This document shows, piece after piece, positions 27,107 through 34,568 of a DNA stretch of 64,000 nucleotides (its first letter is position 1; every line of letters starts with the position of its first letter). The stretch is taken from assembly GCF_041397485.1 (NCBI RefSeq), contig NZ_JAWKWO010000002.1, forward strand, positions 1 to 64,000, given 5' to 3'. Under the pieces are notes generated by a model that saw nothing but the letters and a program-made list of their open reading frames with translations, was not told the origin of the DNA and did not search any database. The DNA is from Zhengella sp020637775 (GTDB lineage: Bacteria > Pseudomonadota > Alphaproteobacteria > Rhizobiales > Rhizobiaceae). Both the position numbers and the translations under genes were made by a program.

Positions 27107-27347
27107 CAGAAGCGTCCGCTTGAGAGCGAGCAGCCGGCTCGGATGCCTTCTGCTTCGTTCTCGTTTGAAATCGCTTTGCCATCTCTTCGAAGCCTGCGAC
27201 CAGCTCTGTGTCGGACGCATTCACGTCGCCCAATCCGGCCTTTAGCGCGAGCCGGCCGATGCGTTCGGCCTCCTTGGTCTCGGCAAGCTTCAGCTGCTCC
27301 TGCAGGCGTTCGATTTCCTCGCGGATGCGGGAGGAGGGTCGTCTCAT
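27099..27347 (-). CDS. traC: TraC, conjugal transfer accessory protein
   Basis: An 82-residue protein beginning MRRPSSRIREEIERLQEQLK, followed by RIGRLALKAGLGD, matching Ti-plasmid TraC. It is helical and probably forms a coiled coil; it is believed to aid DNA processing at oriT. It is the first gene of the leftward traC-traD-traG operon, and its promoter must lie in the oriT region to the right, as in Ti plasmids. Confidence 0.87.
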   Translation of the reverse strand: MRRPSSRIREEIERLQEQLKLAETKEAERIGRLALKAGLGDVNASDTELVAGFEEMAKRFQTRTKQKASEPAARSQADASDA

Positions 27348-27375
27348 CGGCTGGTTCTCCGGTTGCGGGGATGGT

Positions 27376-27522
27376 CAATGCGATGCGGAGAGTCGCATTG
27401 GACGTGCGCGCAGCGCACCCTGCGAAAAACCACAGGTAGGCGAAGCCTACGCATTGCGGGAAGAATCCCGCCGTTCGGAAGAACGGTCCAAGGGCGCAGT
27501 AATACGTTTCAAGCAACGTTGC
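27376..27522. other. oriT: five perfect hairpins plus Ti/RSF1010-like nick region
   Basis: Between divergent traC and traA lie five consecutive perfect inverted repeats: CAATGCGA/TCGCATTG (27376-27400), GTGCGC/GCGCAC (27404-27418), GTAGGC/GCCTAC (27436-27450), GCGGGA/TCCCGC (27456-27471) and CCGTTC/GAACGG (27471-27486). Directly next to them is CCAAGGGCGCAGTAATAC (27488-27505), whose complement reads TACTGCGCCCT, like the nick region of RSF1010 and Ti plasmids. A palindrome GCAACGTTGC (27513-27522) follows. TraA is the expected relaxase. Confidence 0.8.
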
Positions 27523-27595
27523 TGCGTTCGGCCCCCGGGAGGGACCGCGCTCGACCGAACTGCATTCGCGTTCGGATCGAGAAAGCACCTGTCCC

Positions 27596-30500
27596 GTGGC
27601 GATCACGCACTTCACGCCCCAACTGATCAGCCGCGGCGAAGGCCGCAGCGCTGTCGCGGCGGCCGCGTATCGCCATTGCGCCCGCATGGAGAACGAGCGC
27701 GAGGGCAGGGTGGCCGACTTCTCGCGCAAGCCCGGCATGGTGCATGACGAGTTCGTGTTGCCGGCCGATGCGCCGGACTGGGCGAGAGCACTTGTTGCCG
27801 ATCGCTCGGTTGCCGGCGCATCCGAAGCCTTCTGGAACAAGGTGGAGGCGTTCGAGACCCGCAAGGACGCTCAACTCGCCAAGGAGTTCATTCTGGCTCT
27901 GCCGCGCGAGCTGACGACCGAGCAGAATATCGCAATGATGCGCGAGTTCGTCGCCGAGCATGTCAGCACGCGCGGGCTGGTCGCGGACTGGGTCTATCAC
28001 GATGCGCCGGGCAATCCGCATGTGCATCTGATGACGACACTGCGGCCGCTGACTGAAGAGGGATTCGGCGGCAAGAAAGTGCCCGTGATCGGAGAGGACG
28101 GACGTCCGGTCCGCTCGAAGTCCGGTCAGATCATTTACAAGCTCTGGGCTGGTGACAAGGCGGACTTCCTCGCTTTGCGGGAGGCCTGGTACGCCGCGCA
28201 GAACAAGCATCTCGAATTGAACGGCCATGACATTCGTATCGATGGCCGCTCCTATGCCGAGCGCGGTATCGAGCTGGAGCCGACCACGCATATCGGGGTT
28301 GCCAGCAAAAACATTCAGCGGGAGGCGGAGGCTGAAGGGCGCGCGGCCAGGCTTGAACGGCTCGCATTGCACGAGGAAACGCGGCGCGAGAATGCACGCC
28401 GGATAGAGCGCCGACCGGAGATCATACTGGACGCGATCGCGCGCGAGAAGAGCGTCTTCGACGAGCGGGACGTCGCCAAATATCTGCACCGCTATGTCGA
28501 TGATCCCGGCCAGTTCGCGAACTTGTTGGCGCGCGTCATGGGAAGCCCGGAAGCCGTGAAGATCGAGGCGGAAGGGGTCGATCCGGAAACCGGCGAGCGA
28601 CTGCCGGAGCGTTTTGCGACGCGTGACATGATCCGCATAGAAGCCGAGATGGGGAACCAGGCCGAGCATCTCGCGACGAATGGCCGGTTCGGCGTCTCAG
28701 TGAGCGCGCGGGCCGAAGTCATTGCCGGCCAGGCGCAGATTTCCGACGAGCAGAGCATCGGCCTGGAACGCATCACCGGCGACGAGCGCCTTGCCATCAT
28801 CGTCGGCCGCGCGGGCGCCGGCAAGACAACGATGATGAAGGCAGCGCGCGAAGTATGGGAGGCTTCGGGCTATCGCGTTGTCGGCGGGGCGCTTGCGGGC
28901 AAGGCCGCCGAGGGGCTGGAGAAGGAAGCGGGCATTGCCTCGCGAACGCTGGCGTCCTGGCAACTTCAATGGGAGCGCGGCCGTCTTCACCTGGACAACA
29001 AGACCGTGTTCGTGATGGACGAGGCGGGCATGGTGTCGTCGCGCCAGATGGCGGACTTCGTTTCGGCCATTGCCCATGCCGGCGCCAAGCTTGTTCTTGT
29101 CGGCGATGCCGATCAGTTGCAGCCGATCGAGGCGGGCGCTGCGTTCCGCTCGCTTGCCGATCGCGTCGGCTATGCCGAGCTCGGCACGATCTATCGGCAG
29201 CGTGAGCAATGGATGCGCGCTGCCTCGATGGATCTTGCCCGAGGCAAAATTGGAGCGGCGATCTCCGCCTATCAGGGGCAGGGACGCCTGGTCGGCATGG
29301 AGTTGAAGGACCAGGCGGTAAGTGCGCTCGTCCGCGACTGGATTGCAGACTACGACCCGAACCGATCGAGCCTGATCCTTGCGCATCTTCGCCGCGACGT
29401 GCGGACACTGAACGAGCTGGCACGCGGCGCGCTTCTCGAGCGTGGTTTGATCGAGCAAGGCCACGCCTTCCGCACGAAAGACGGCATGCGAAATTTCGTG
29501 GCTGGCGACCAGATCGTGTTCCTGAAGAACGAGGGTTCGCTTGGCGTCAAGAACGGCATGATCGGTCGCGTTGTCGAGGCAGAGAAGGGCCGCTTCGTCG
29601 CCGAGATCGGAGACGACAAGAGAAGGGTGGACATCGACCAGCGGTTCTATCGCAATGTCGATCATGGCTATGCGACCACCATCCACAAATCGCAGGGCGC
29701 CACCATCGATCGGGTGAAGGTGCTCGCGACCCTCTCGCTCGACCGGCACCTGACCTATGTGGCGATGACCCGGCATCGCCATGACGTGAAGCTTTATTAC
29801 GGACGCCGCTCTTTCGAGAAGGCGGGCGGGCTCATCCAGAACCTGTCGAAGCGTGGGGCCAAGGACACAACACTCGATTTCGCCGGATCGAAGCTCTACG
29901 AACAGGCGCTTTCCTATGCCAACAGTCGCGGTCTCTACGGCGCGCGCGTGGCGAAAGCCCTGATCGAAAACCAGCTCCGTTGGATCAGGGAGCAGCGCGA
30001 TCGGCTCGAGACGGCCGCTGCCAGGCTCTCAAGCCTCATCGGGCGGTTCGACCGTGCCGCCGATCGTCAGGCAGCGGCTGCGGCGACCGCGACTGCCTCG
30101 TCCGTTTCCCAGCCCTGGATTCGCGGTATCGCGACCTGGGCCCAATCCATCCCGCAGCTCGTGGAGGCCAAATTGCAATCAGACGCCACACTCACCCATG
30201 CCTGGACCCAGCTTCGCGACCGCGTTGCCCAAGTCTATGAGAAGCCCGATGGTGCGATGACTGCGATGAACCTTTCCGCAATCATGGGCGCCAATGAAGC
30301 GGAAAGGCGGGCAGCGCAAAGCCGCATCGTCGACCAGCTCGGTCGCGATCCGGAGGCTTTCGGTGCAATGCGCGGCAAGACCGGCATGTTTGCCTCATCG
30401 GAGGCCAAGGCCGAGCGACAGCGGGCCTTGAACAACGTTCCGGCGCTCAGGGACAACCTTGCCCGCTATATGCGGCTACGCGCCGAGATCGGAGATCTTC

Positions 30501-30904
30501 GCACCGTCGAATTGTCGCGCGAGCGCGACCGCAGCCGGGTCGACATTCCTGCATTGTCCGGTTCGGCGCAGAGCGTGCTTGACCGCATCCGCGATGCGAT
30601 CGATCGCAACGACCTTTCGGCCGCGCTCGGTTTTACCCTGGCCGACAAAATGGTGAAGGCAGAGATTGACCAGCTCAACAAGGCGCTCGACCAGCGGTTT
30701 GGAGAACGGGCCTTCCTTGGCTCGAAAGAGGCCAAGGGTCCGGCCTATGACGCAGCCGCGGCACAAGTCGCCGAGGGCGACCGCTCCAAACTGGTCGCAG
30801 CCTGGCCGAGCTTCAGTGCCGCGCAGCGCGTTGCGGCCTACGAGCGGGCGCAGCAGCAGACCCGGGCCGAGAGCCAAATCCGCGATCAGGGCATGACCCG
30901 ATGA
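27596..30904 (+). CDS. traA: TraA, Ti-type relaxase-helicase
   Basis: A 1102-residue MOBQ-type relaxase. The N-terminus (SRGEGRSAVAAAAYRHCARM) is the MobA/MobL nicking domain, with the metal-binding HxH in GNPHVHL near 140. A RecD-like helicase follows, with Walker A GRAGAGKT near 403 and DEAGMVSS near 475, then a helical C-terminus. It nicks oriT next to the start of this gene and leads the strand into the recipient. The start is a GTG at 27596; the ribosome site is weak, and no upstream ATG fits. Its stop overlaps traF by ATGA, opening the traA-F-B-H operon. Confidence 0.92.
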   Translation: MAITHFTPQLISRGEGRSAVAAAAYRHCARMENEREGRVADFSRKPGMVHDEFVLPADAPDWARALVADRSVAGASEAFWNKVEAFETRKDAQLAKEFILALPRELTTEQNIAMMREFVAEHVSTRGLVADWVYHDAPGNPHVHLMTTLRPLTEEGFGGKKVPVIGEDGRPVRSKSGQIIYKLWAGDKADFLALREAWYAAQNKHLELNGHDIRIDGRSYAERGIELEPTTHIGVASKNIQREAEAEGRAARLERLALHEETRRENARRIERRPEIILDAIAREKSVFDERDVAKYLHRYVDDPGQFANLLARVMGSPEAVKIEAEGVDPETGERLPERFATRDMIRIEAEMGNQAEHLATNGRFGVSVSARAEVIAGQAQISDEQSIGLERITGDERLAIIVGRAGAGKTTMMKAAREVWEASGYRVVGGALAGKAAEGLEKEAGIASRTLASWQLQWERGRLHLDNKTVFVMDEAGMVSSRQMADFVSAIAHAGAKLVLVGDADQLQPIEAGAAFRSLADRVGYAELGTIYRQREQWMRAASMDLARGKIGAAISAYQGQGRLVGMELKDQAVSALVRDWIADYDPNRSSLILAHLRRDVRTLNELARGALLERGLIEQGHAFRTKDGMRNFVAGDQIVFLKNEGSLGVKNGMIGRVVEAEKGRFVAEIGDDKRRVDIDQRFYRNVDHGYATTIHKSQGATIDRVKVLATLSLDRHLTYVAMTRHRHDVKLYYGRRSFEKAGGLIQNLSKRGAKDTTLDFAGSKLYEQALSYANSRGLYGARVAKALIENQLRWIREQRDRLETAAARLSSLIGRFDRAADRQAAAAATATASSVSQPWIRGIATWAQSIPQLVEAKLQSDATLTHAWTQLRDRVAQVYEKPDGAMTAMNLSAIMGANEAERRAAQSRIVDQLGRDPEAFGAMRGKTGMFASSEAKAERQRALNNVPALRDNLARYMRLRAEIGDLRTVELSRERDRSRVDIPALSGSAQSVLDRIRDAIDRNDLSAALGFTLADKMVKAEIDQLNKALDQRFGERAFLGSKEAKGPAYDAAAAQVAEGDRSKLVAAWPSFSAAQRVAAYERAQQQTRAESQIRDQGMTR

Positions 30905-31434
30905 CGAGACAGGGCAGGGCGCTTGCGATCATCGGCGCCGGCACCGTCCTCCTCGGTTCGATGGCGGCAGCCTTCACATGGGGCGGCTATCGGGTGAACG
31001 TCACACCCTCATATCCGTTGGGCCTTTGGCAAATAGAAACGCTGGACCGACCGATTGCGGTCGGCGACCGTATCTTCATCTGCCCGCCTGCCGGTTCCTC
31101 CGTCGATCTTGCCCGCGAGCGCGGATATCTGCCGCGCGGGCTGTGTCCGGCCGGGACCGCACCGCTCATCAAGACCGTCGTCGCATTGGCCAGCCAGTCC
31201 ATCCGTGTCGAGGGCCAGGTCATCATTGATGATGCGCCGTTGCCAGCTTCCACTGTTCATTCCCGTGACGCCGAGGGACGGCCGATGGCCCCCTGGACGG
31301 GCGGCGTCGTGCCCGAGGGCGAATTGTTTCTCCATTCCGATTTCGTTGGTTCCTATGATTCAAGATATTTTGGGCCGCTTCCGGCCGCCGGCGTCCTTGG
31401 CCTCGCACGGGAAGTCCTCACCTTCACGCCGTAG
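30901..31434 (+). CDS. traF: TraF, S26-family peptidase of conjugation
   Basis: A 177-residue membrane protein with one N-terminal segment (about 8-27) and a periplasmic S26 peptidase domain. The catalytic serine should be in the TPSYPLGLWQ segment (S37), and the lysine in LIKTVVA (about 90). In Ti and RP4 systems TraF matures and cyclises the TrbC pilin, which fits the TrbC encoded at 46354. It overlaps traA by four bases and traB by 80 bp. Confidence 0.9.
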   Translation: MTRQGRALAIIGAGTVLLGSMAAAFTWGGYRVNVTPSYPLGLWQIETLDRPIAVGDRIFICPPAGSSVDLARERGYLPRGLCPAGTAPLIKTVVALASQSIRVEGQVIIDDAPLPASTVHSRDAEGRPMAPWTGGVVPEGELFLHSDFVGSYDSRYFGPLPAAGVLGLAREVLTFTP

Positions 31435-32578
31435 TCTCCTGCACGCGGCCTTGTTCGTCGCCGGCGGCGTCATCACCGGCGCATTCGGATGGAGCGGGCA
31501 TCCGCTCGCCTTCGCCGTCGGCATAGCCTTCCCGGCGCTTTGGGCCTTCGCTCCTTCGCGCACGGTTGCGGGTCTGGTCGCGCTGGCGCATTTTCTCGGT
31601 GCATCGCGCGGCCTGCCGGTCGGCGCCTCGATCTTTTTCGGCGCGCAGCTCGCCATCGGCCTTGGCCTCTGGCTTGCCGCCTCGCTCATGTTTGTTGCTG
31701 TCCATGCTGCGCTGTGGACATCGCGCGGCGGCTGGCGCCGGCCCGTTCGCTACGCGACCGCCGCCGTCCTTATGAGCGTGCCGCCGTTCGGGATTGTCGG
31801 TTGGGCCCATCCGATCACAGCAGCCGGAGTTCTCTTCCCGGGCTGGGCCTGGTTCGGCCTTGCCGCGACCGCCGCCCTGTTGCTCGCGATGACGACACGC
31901 ATATGGCCGATTGCAGCCGGCGTTGCAGCGCTCGCCTTCGCCTGGTCAGCCTCGAGCTGGACGCCGCCGGTCGAGCCGGAAGGCTGGCGGGGCATCGACA
32001 CCAGGTTCAGGTTCGAGCAGCCCGGCCAGTATGCCGATTATCGTCAGCAGGTCTCGACAATACGACTGGTCGGGGCCGCCGCCGGCGACGGCGCCCGTGT
32101 CGCGATCCTGCCGGAAAGCGCCGTGGGCTTGTGGAGTGCCACCACCGAGCGGCTTTGGACGCGCGAGCTTTCCAGCCTCGACATCATGGTCAATGGCGGC
32201 GCGGCCATCGTCGATCCTGTCGGCTACGACAATGTGATGATCGGGGTTTCGGGGAAGGGCGCGGAGATCCTTTACAGCGAGCGCATGCCGGTCCCGGTTT
32301 CCATGTGGCAACCCTGGACCACCGGCGGGGCGCACGCGCGGTTCTTCGCCAATCCGGTCTTCGAGTTCGCCGGGCTTAAGGTTGCGCCGCTCATCTGCTA
32401 TGAGCAGCTGATCATCTGGCCCGTCATCCAGTCGATGTTGCATGCTCCGGACGTGATTGTTGCGACCGGCAATGCCTGGTGGACCGGCAACACCAATATC
32501 GTCGCCATCCAGCGGTCGAGCGCGCAGGCCTGGGCCTCGCTGTTCGGTCTGCCACTGGTGATGGCGTTCAACGAATAG
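31355..32578 (+). CDS. traB: TraB, nitrilase-like conjugal transfer protein
   Basis: A 407-residue protein with five or six membrane segments in the first half (from about residue 28 to 200) and a periplasmic carbon-nitrogen-hydrolase-like domain (RVAILPESAVG, then LICYEQLI with the likely catalytic Cys). It resembles apolipoprotein N-acyltransferase and matches Ti-plasmid TraB, which increases conjugation frequency. The ATG at 31355 is preferred; it lies inside traF, and the larger open frame to 31055 has no matching N-terminus. traH follows after 11 bp. Confidence 0.87.
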   Translation: MIQDILGRFRPPASLASHGKSSPSRRSLLHAALFVAGGVITGAFGWSGHPLAFAVGIAFPALWAFAPSRTVAGLVALAHFLGASRGLPVGASIFFGAQLAIGLGLWLAASLMFVAVHAALWTSRGGWRRPVRYATAAVLMSVPPFGIVGWAHPITAAGVLFPGWAWFGLAATAALLLAMTTRIWPIAAGVAALAFAWSASSWTPPVEPEGWRGIDTRFRFEQPGQYADYRQQVSTIRLVGAAAGDGARVAILPESAVGLWSATTERLWTRELSSLDIMVNGGAAIVDPVGYDNVMIGVSGKGAEILYSERMPVPVSMWQPWTTGGAHARFFANPVFEFAGLKVAPLICYEQLIIWPVIQSMLHAPDVIVATGNAWWTGNTNIVAIQRSSAQAWASLFGLPLVMAFNE

Positions 32579-32589
32579 GAGATAGGGTC

Positions 32590-33192
32590 ATGATCGATGC
32601 CGAACTGATTCAGCAATGCGCCGATCCCAGCCTCAAGCTCGAGATCGTCCAAAAGTTCATCGAGGAAGCCGGCGGCGCCGACCATCTGACCGTCACGGTG
32701 CGGGCAGGGGAGCGCATCATCCTTGTACCGAAGCCGACCACCGAGGACGAGGCGATGCAGCTCATTCAGCAGAATTTGGGTCAGTCGGTCGTCAAGGTAG
32801 GGGTGACACAGTATCCGGCCGGTCTCGGCATTCAGGACAAGTCCGAGCTCAGCCCCGACCTCCTCGATTCCTGCAAGAATATCGGAATGGGCACCGCGCT
32901 CTTTGCCAAGGTCTATCGCATAGTCACCGAGTGGCACGGTGCGCCCGCCCAGGAGGCTCTTGACGACGCAATCCTCGCCTACAAGACCGGCCGGTTCGAG
33001 GGCCGCCAAGTCTTCTATGAGTCCGACCCTGGCGAAACCGAGCTTGCCAAACCGCAGTCAGCGGAGCTTGGCGAGCGGGTTGCGGCCGAGGGCACCGGGC
33101 CATCGGAGCCGTCTCTTTCGGAGGAAGACCCGAACAAGGCCGGTATCCGCATCGATCTCTCCGGAATCAGCAACAACAATAAAGAGCAATGA
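32590..33192 (+). CDS. traH: TraH, conjugal transfer protein
   Basis: A 200-residue soluble protein matching Ti-type TraH: DAELIQQCADPSLKLEIVQKF at the start is the family hallmark, and the C-terminus is acidic and disordered (EEDPNKAGIRIDLS). The function is not known in detail; it is always last in traAFBH. The ATG follows AGGAGATAGGG. The stop overlaps the next gene, a small nuclease, by ATGA. Confidence 0.87.
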   Translation: MIDAELIQQCADPSLKLEIVQKFIEEAGGADHLTVTVRAGERIILVPKPTTEDEAMQLIQQNLGQSVVKVGVTQYPAGLGIQDKSELSPDLLDSCKNIGMGTALFAKVYRIVTEWHGAPAQEALDDAILAYKTGRFEGRQVFYESDPGETELAKPQSAELGERVAAEGTGPSEPSLSEEDPNKAGIRIDLSGISNNNKEQ

Positions 33193-33557
33193 GCAGCCAC
33201 ATCACCGTCACCATCATGCTTTGCGTATTGTCGTGCGAACCTACCGAAATCCGCGTCTGGGACGGGGATTCCTTGCGGCTCGGCATGACGCAGGAGGCAG
33301 AGGCGATCCGAATCTTCAACATCGATGCGCCGGAAATCGAGGGACAGTGTGCCTATGAAAGCGATCTGGCGCAGCACTCGAAGCATAGGCTCGCAGAGCT
33401 GCTGGCCGGTCAGCGCGTGGAGATCCTGCGCGAAGGGGCCGATCGCTATGGCCGCACGCTCGCCGTAGTCCGCGTCAACGGACGGGATGCCGGTGACATT
33501 CTTGTTCGCGAAGGCCTCGCGCGGACGTGGAGCGGCCGGCGCGAGCCGTGGTGTTAA
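33189..33557 (+). CDS. Thermonuclease (SNase)-family protein
   Basis: A 122-residue SNase-fold protein. The metal-binding and catalytic residues of staphylococcal nuclease are recognisable: DGDSLRLG, RIFNIDAPEI (with Arg and Asp) and DRYGRTLAVV. It degrades RNA or DNA with Ca2+ in characterised members. A short hydrophobic stretch at the N-terminus (TVTIMLCVLSC) may be an export signal, but it is weak. Coupled by ATGA to traH, it is part of the transfer operon and could trim DNA in the periplasm (inference). Confidence 0.85.
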   Translation: MSSHITVTIMLCVLSCEPTEIRVWDGDSLRLGMTQEAEAIRIFNIDAPEIEGQCAYESDLAQHSKHRLAELLAGQRVEILREGADRYGRTLAVVRVNGRDAGDILVREGLARTWSGRREPWC

Positions 33558-33634
33558 CGAGACGTGCGAGCGTCCAACCTTATGGAACGTTTTTGGAGTG
33601 GCCGTTTTCGACCTGGCGTGCTGAAAATGGACCT

Positions 33635-33826
33635 TCAACGAAGATAGCGCTCAGGCGGGTCGGTCAGGATGACGCGCAGTTGCTTGCCGGGGAAGGCTTC
33701 GATGACATACAGCTCGGCGTTCTTGACCGGCGTATCCAAGGGGCAGTCGTTGGACACCCGCAGCGTCTGCTTCGCAGGCAGCGTACCCGCGTCAGGGCTG
33801 TAGACCATGGTGCATCGCGTGCCCAT
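33635..33826 (-). CDS. Possible small protein of unknown function
   Basis: A 63-residue frame between the nuclease gene and the hig promoter, with a plausible but unremarkable composition (AELYVIEAFPGKQLRVILTD). I see no ribosome site of note and recognise no family. It may not be a gene. Confidence 0.3.
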   Translation of the reverse strand: MGTRCTMVYSPDAGTLPAKQTLRVSNDCPLDTPVKNAELYVIEAFPGKQLRVILTDPPERYLR

Positions 33827-33886
33827 GCGATTGCCAGCCTAGTCACTCTACGTCGCAGGGTGGAGCTGTTTTGCTGCGCATGCAGT

Positions 33887-33940
33887 TGACGCGACCATTG
33901 ACGCTTGACGTAAAGCGTCAAGGCCTATACGGTCTATGAT
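33887..33940 (+). promoter_or_regulatory. higBA promoter/operator region
   Basis: TTGACG occurs three times (33887, 33898, 33905), and the last is part of a dyad CTTGACG/CGTCAAG (33904-33922). TATACG (33926) and TATGAT (33935) are possible -10 boxes, but spacing to a -35 is not ideal. A dyad over the promoter suits autorepression by HigA. Confidence 0.5.
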
Positions 33941-33942
33941 GC

Positions 33943-34227
33943 ATGATCCTGAGCTATCGAGACAAGAAGACTGAGCAGTTCGCGAAGGGAGAGTTCGTCA
34001 AGGCCTTTCAGGGTTTTGAAGATCAGGCAGCCCGGCGGCTGTCTATTCTGAACGCGGCACTCTCGCTCGATACGCTCCGCGCCCTGCCAGGAAATCGGCT
34101 CGAAACGCTCAAAAGTGATCGCGCCGGACAGTATTCCATTCGCATCAATCAGCAATGGCGCATCTGTTTCGAGTGGCTGGCCGATCAGACCGGGCCGAGC
34201 AATGTTGAAATCGTGGACTATCACTGA
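33943..34227 (+). CDS. higB: HigB-type RelE-fold toxin
   Basis: A 94-residue toxin of the RelE/HigB superfamily. The C-terminal signature SIRINQQWRICFEW with downstream VEIVDYH carries the basic and His residues used for ribosome-dependent mRNA cleavage. The upstream FAKGEFVKAFQGFE helix is also typical. The toxin gene precedes the antitoxin, the usual HigBA order, and the two are separated by 16 bp. On a plasmid it most likely acts in post-segregational stability. A TTGACG dyad lies right before the gene. Confidence 0.92.
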   Translation: MILSYRDKKTEQFAKGEFVKAFQGFEDQAARRLSILNAALSLDTLRALPGNRLETLKSDRAGQYSIRINQQWRICFEWLADQTGPSNVEIVDYH

Positions 34228-34243
34228 GGAAGGAGATCAGGCC

Positions 34244-34558
34244 ATGTTTATGAGAGCCGTACATCCCGGCGAAGTCCTGAAGGACGAGTTGGAAGAGCTG
34301 GGCGTATCGCCGACCGAGTTTGCGCGGCAGATCGACGTGCCGCCAAACCGTGTCAGCCAGATTATCGCCGGAAAGCGCGCCGTCACCGGCGATACCGCGC
34401 TGCGCTTCGGGCATTGGTTTGGCACCGATCCGCAGTTCTGGCTCAACCTGCAAAGCGCCTTTGAAATCCGCGTCGCGGAAGATAGGGCCGGGCGGGAGAT
34501 CGCGCGGCTGCCGGTGCGGGCCGGAGCGTCGGGGCCTAACGCCCCGAACGCTGCCTAA
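34244..34558 (+). CDS. higA: HigA-type antitoxin
   Basis: A 104-residue protein with the HigA core: HPGEVLKDELEELG followed by an XRE helix-turn-helix (FARQIDVPPNRVSQIIAGKRAVT) and the RFGHWFGTDPQFWLNLQ end of the domain. It neutralises HigB and represses the pair. The ATG at 34244 follows AGGAGATCAGGCC; the frame extends upstream into higB but is not needed. The chimeric helicase gene begins only 10 bp downstream and may therefore be expressed from the hig promoter. Confidence 0.92.
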   Translation: MFMRAVHPGEVLKDELEELGVSPTEFARQIDVPPNRVSQIIAGKRAVTGDTALRFGHWFGTDPQFWLNLQSAFEIRVAEDRAGREIARLPVRAGASGPNAPNAA

Positions 34559-34568
34559 GGTCTGACCC

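Noticed and set aside
27376..27486. CRISPR-like array in the traC-traA gap
   Set aside because: The five stems have different sequences and no constant repeat with spacers; they are oriT hairpins.
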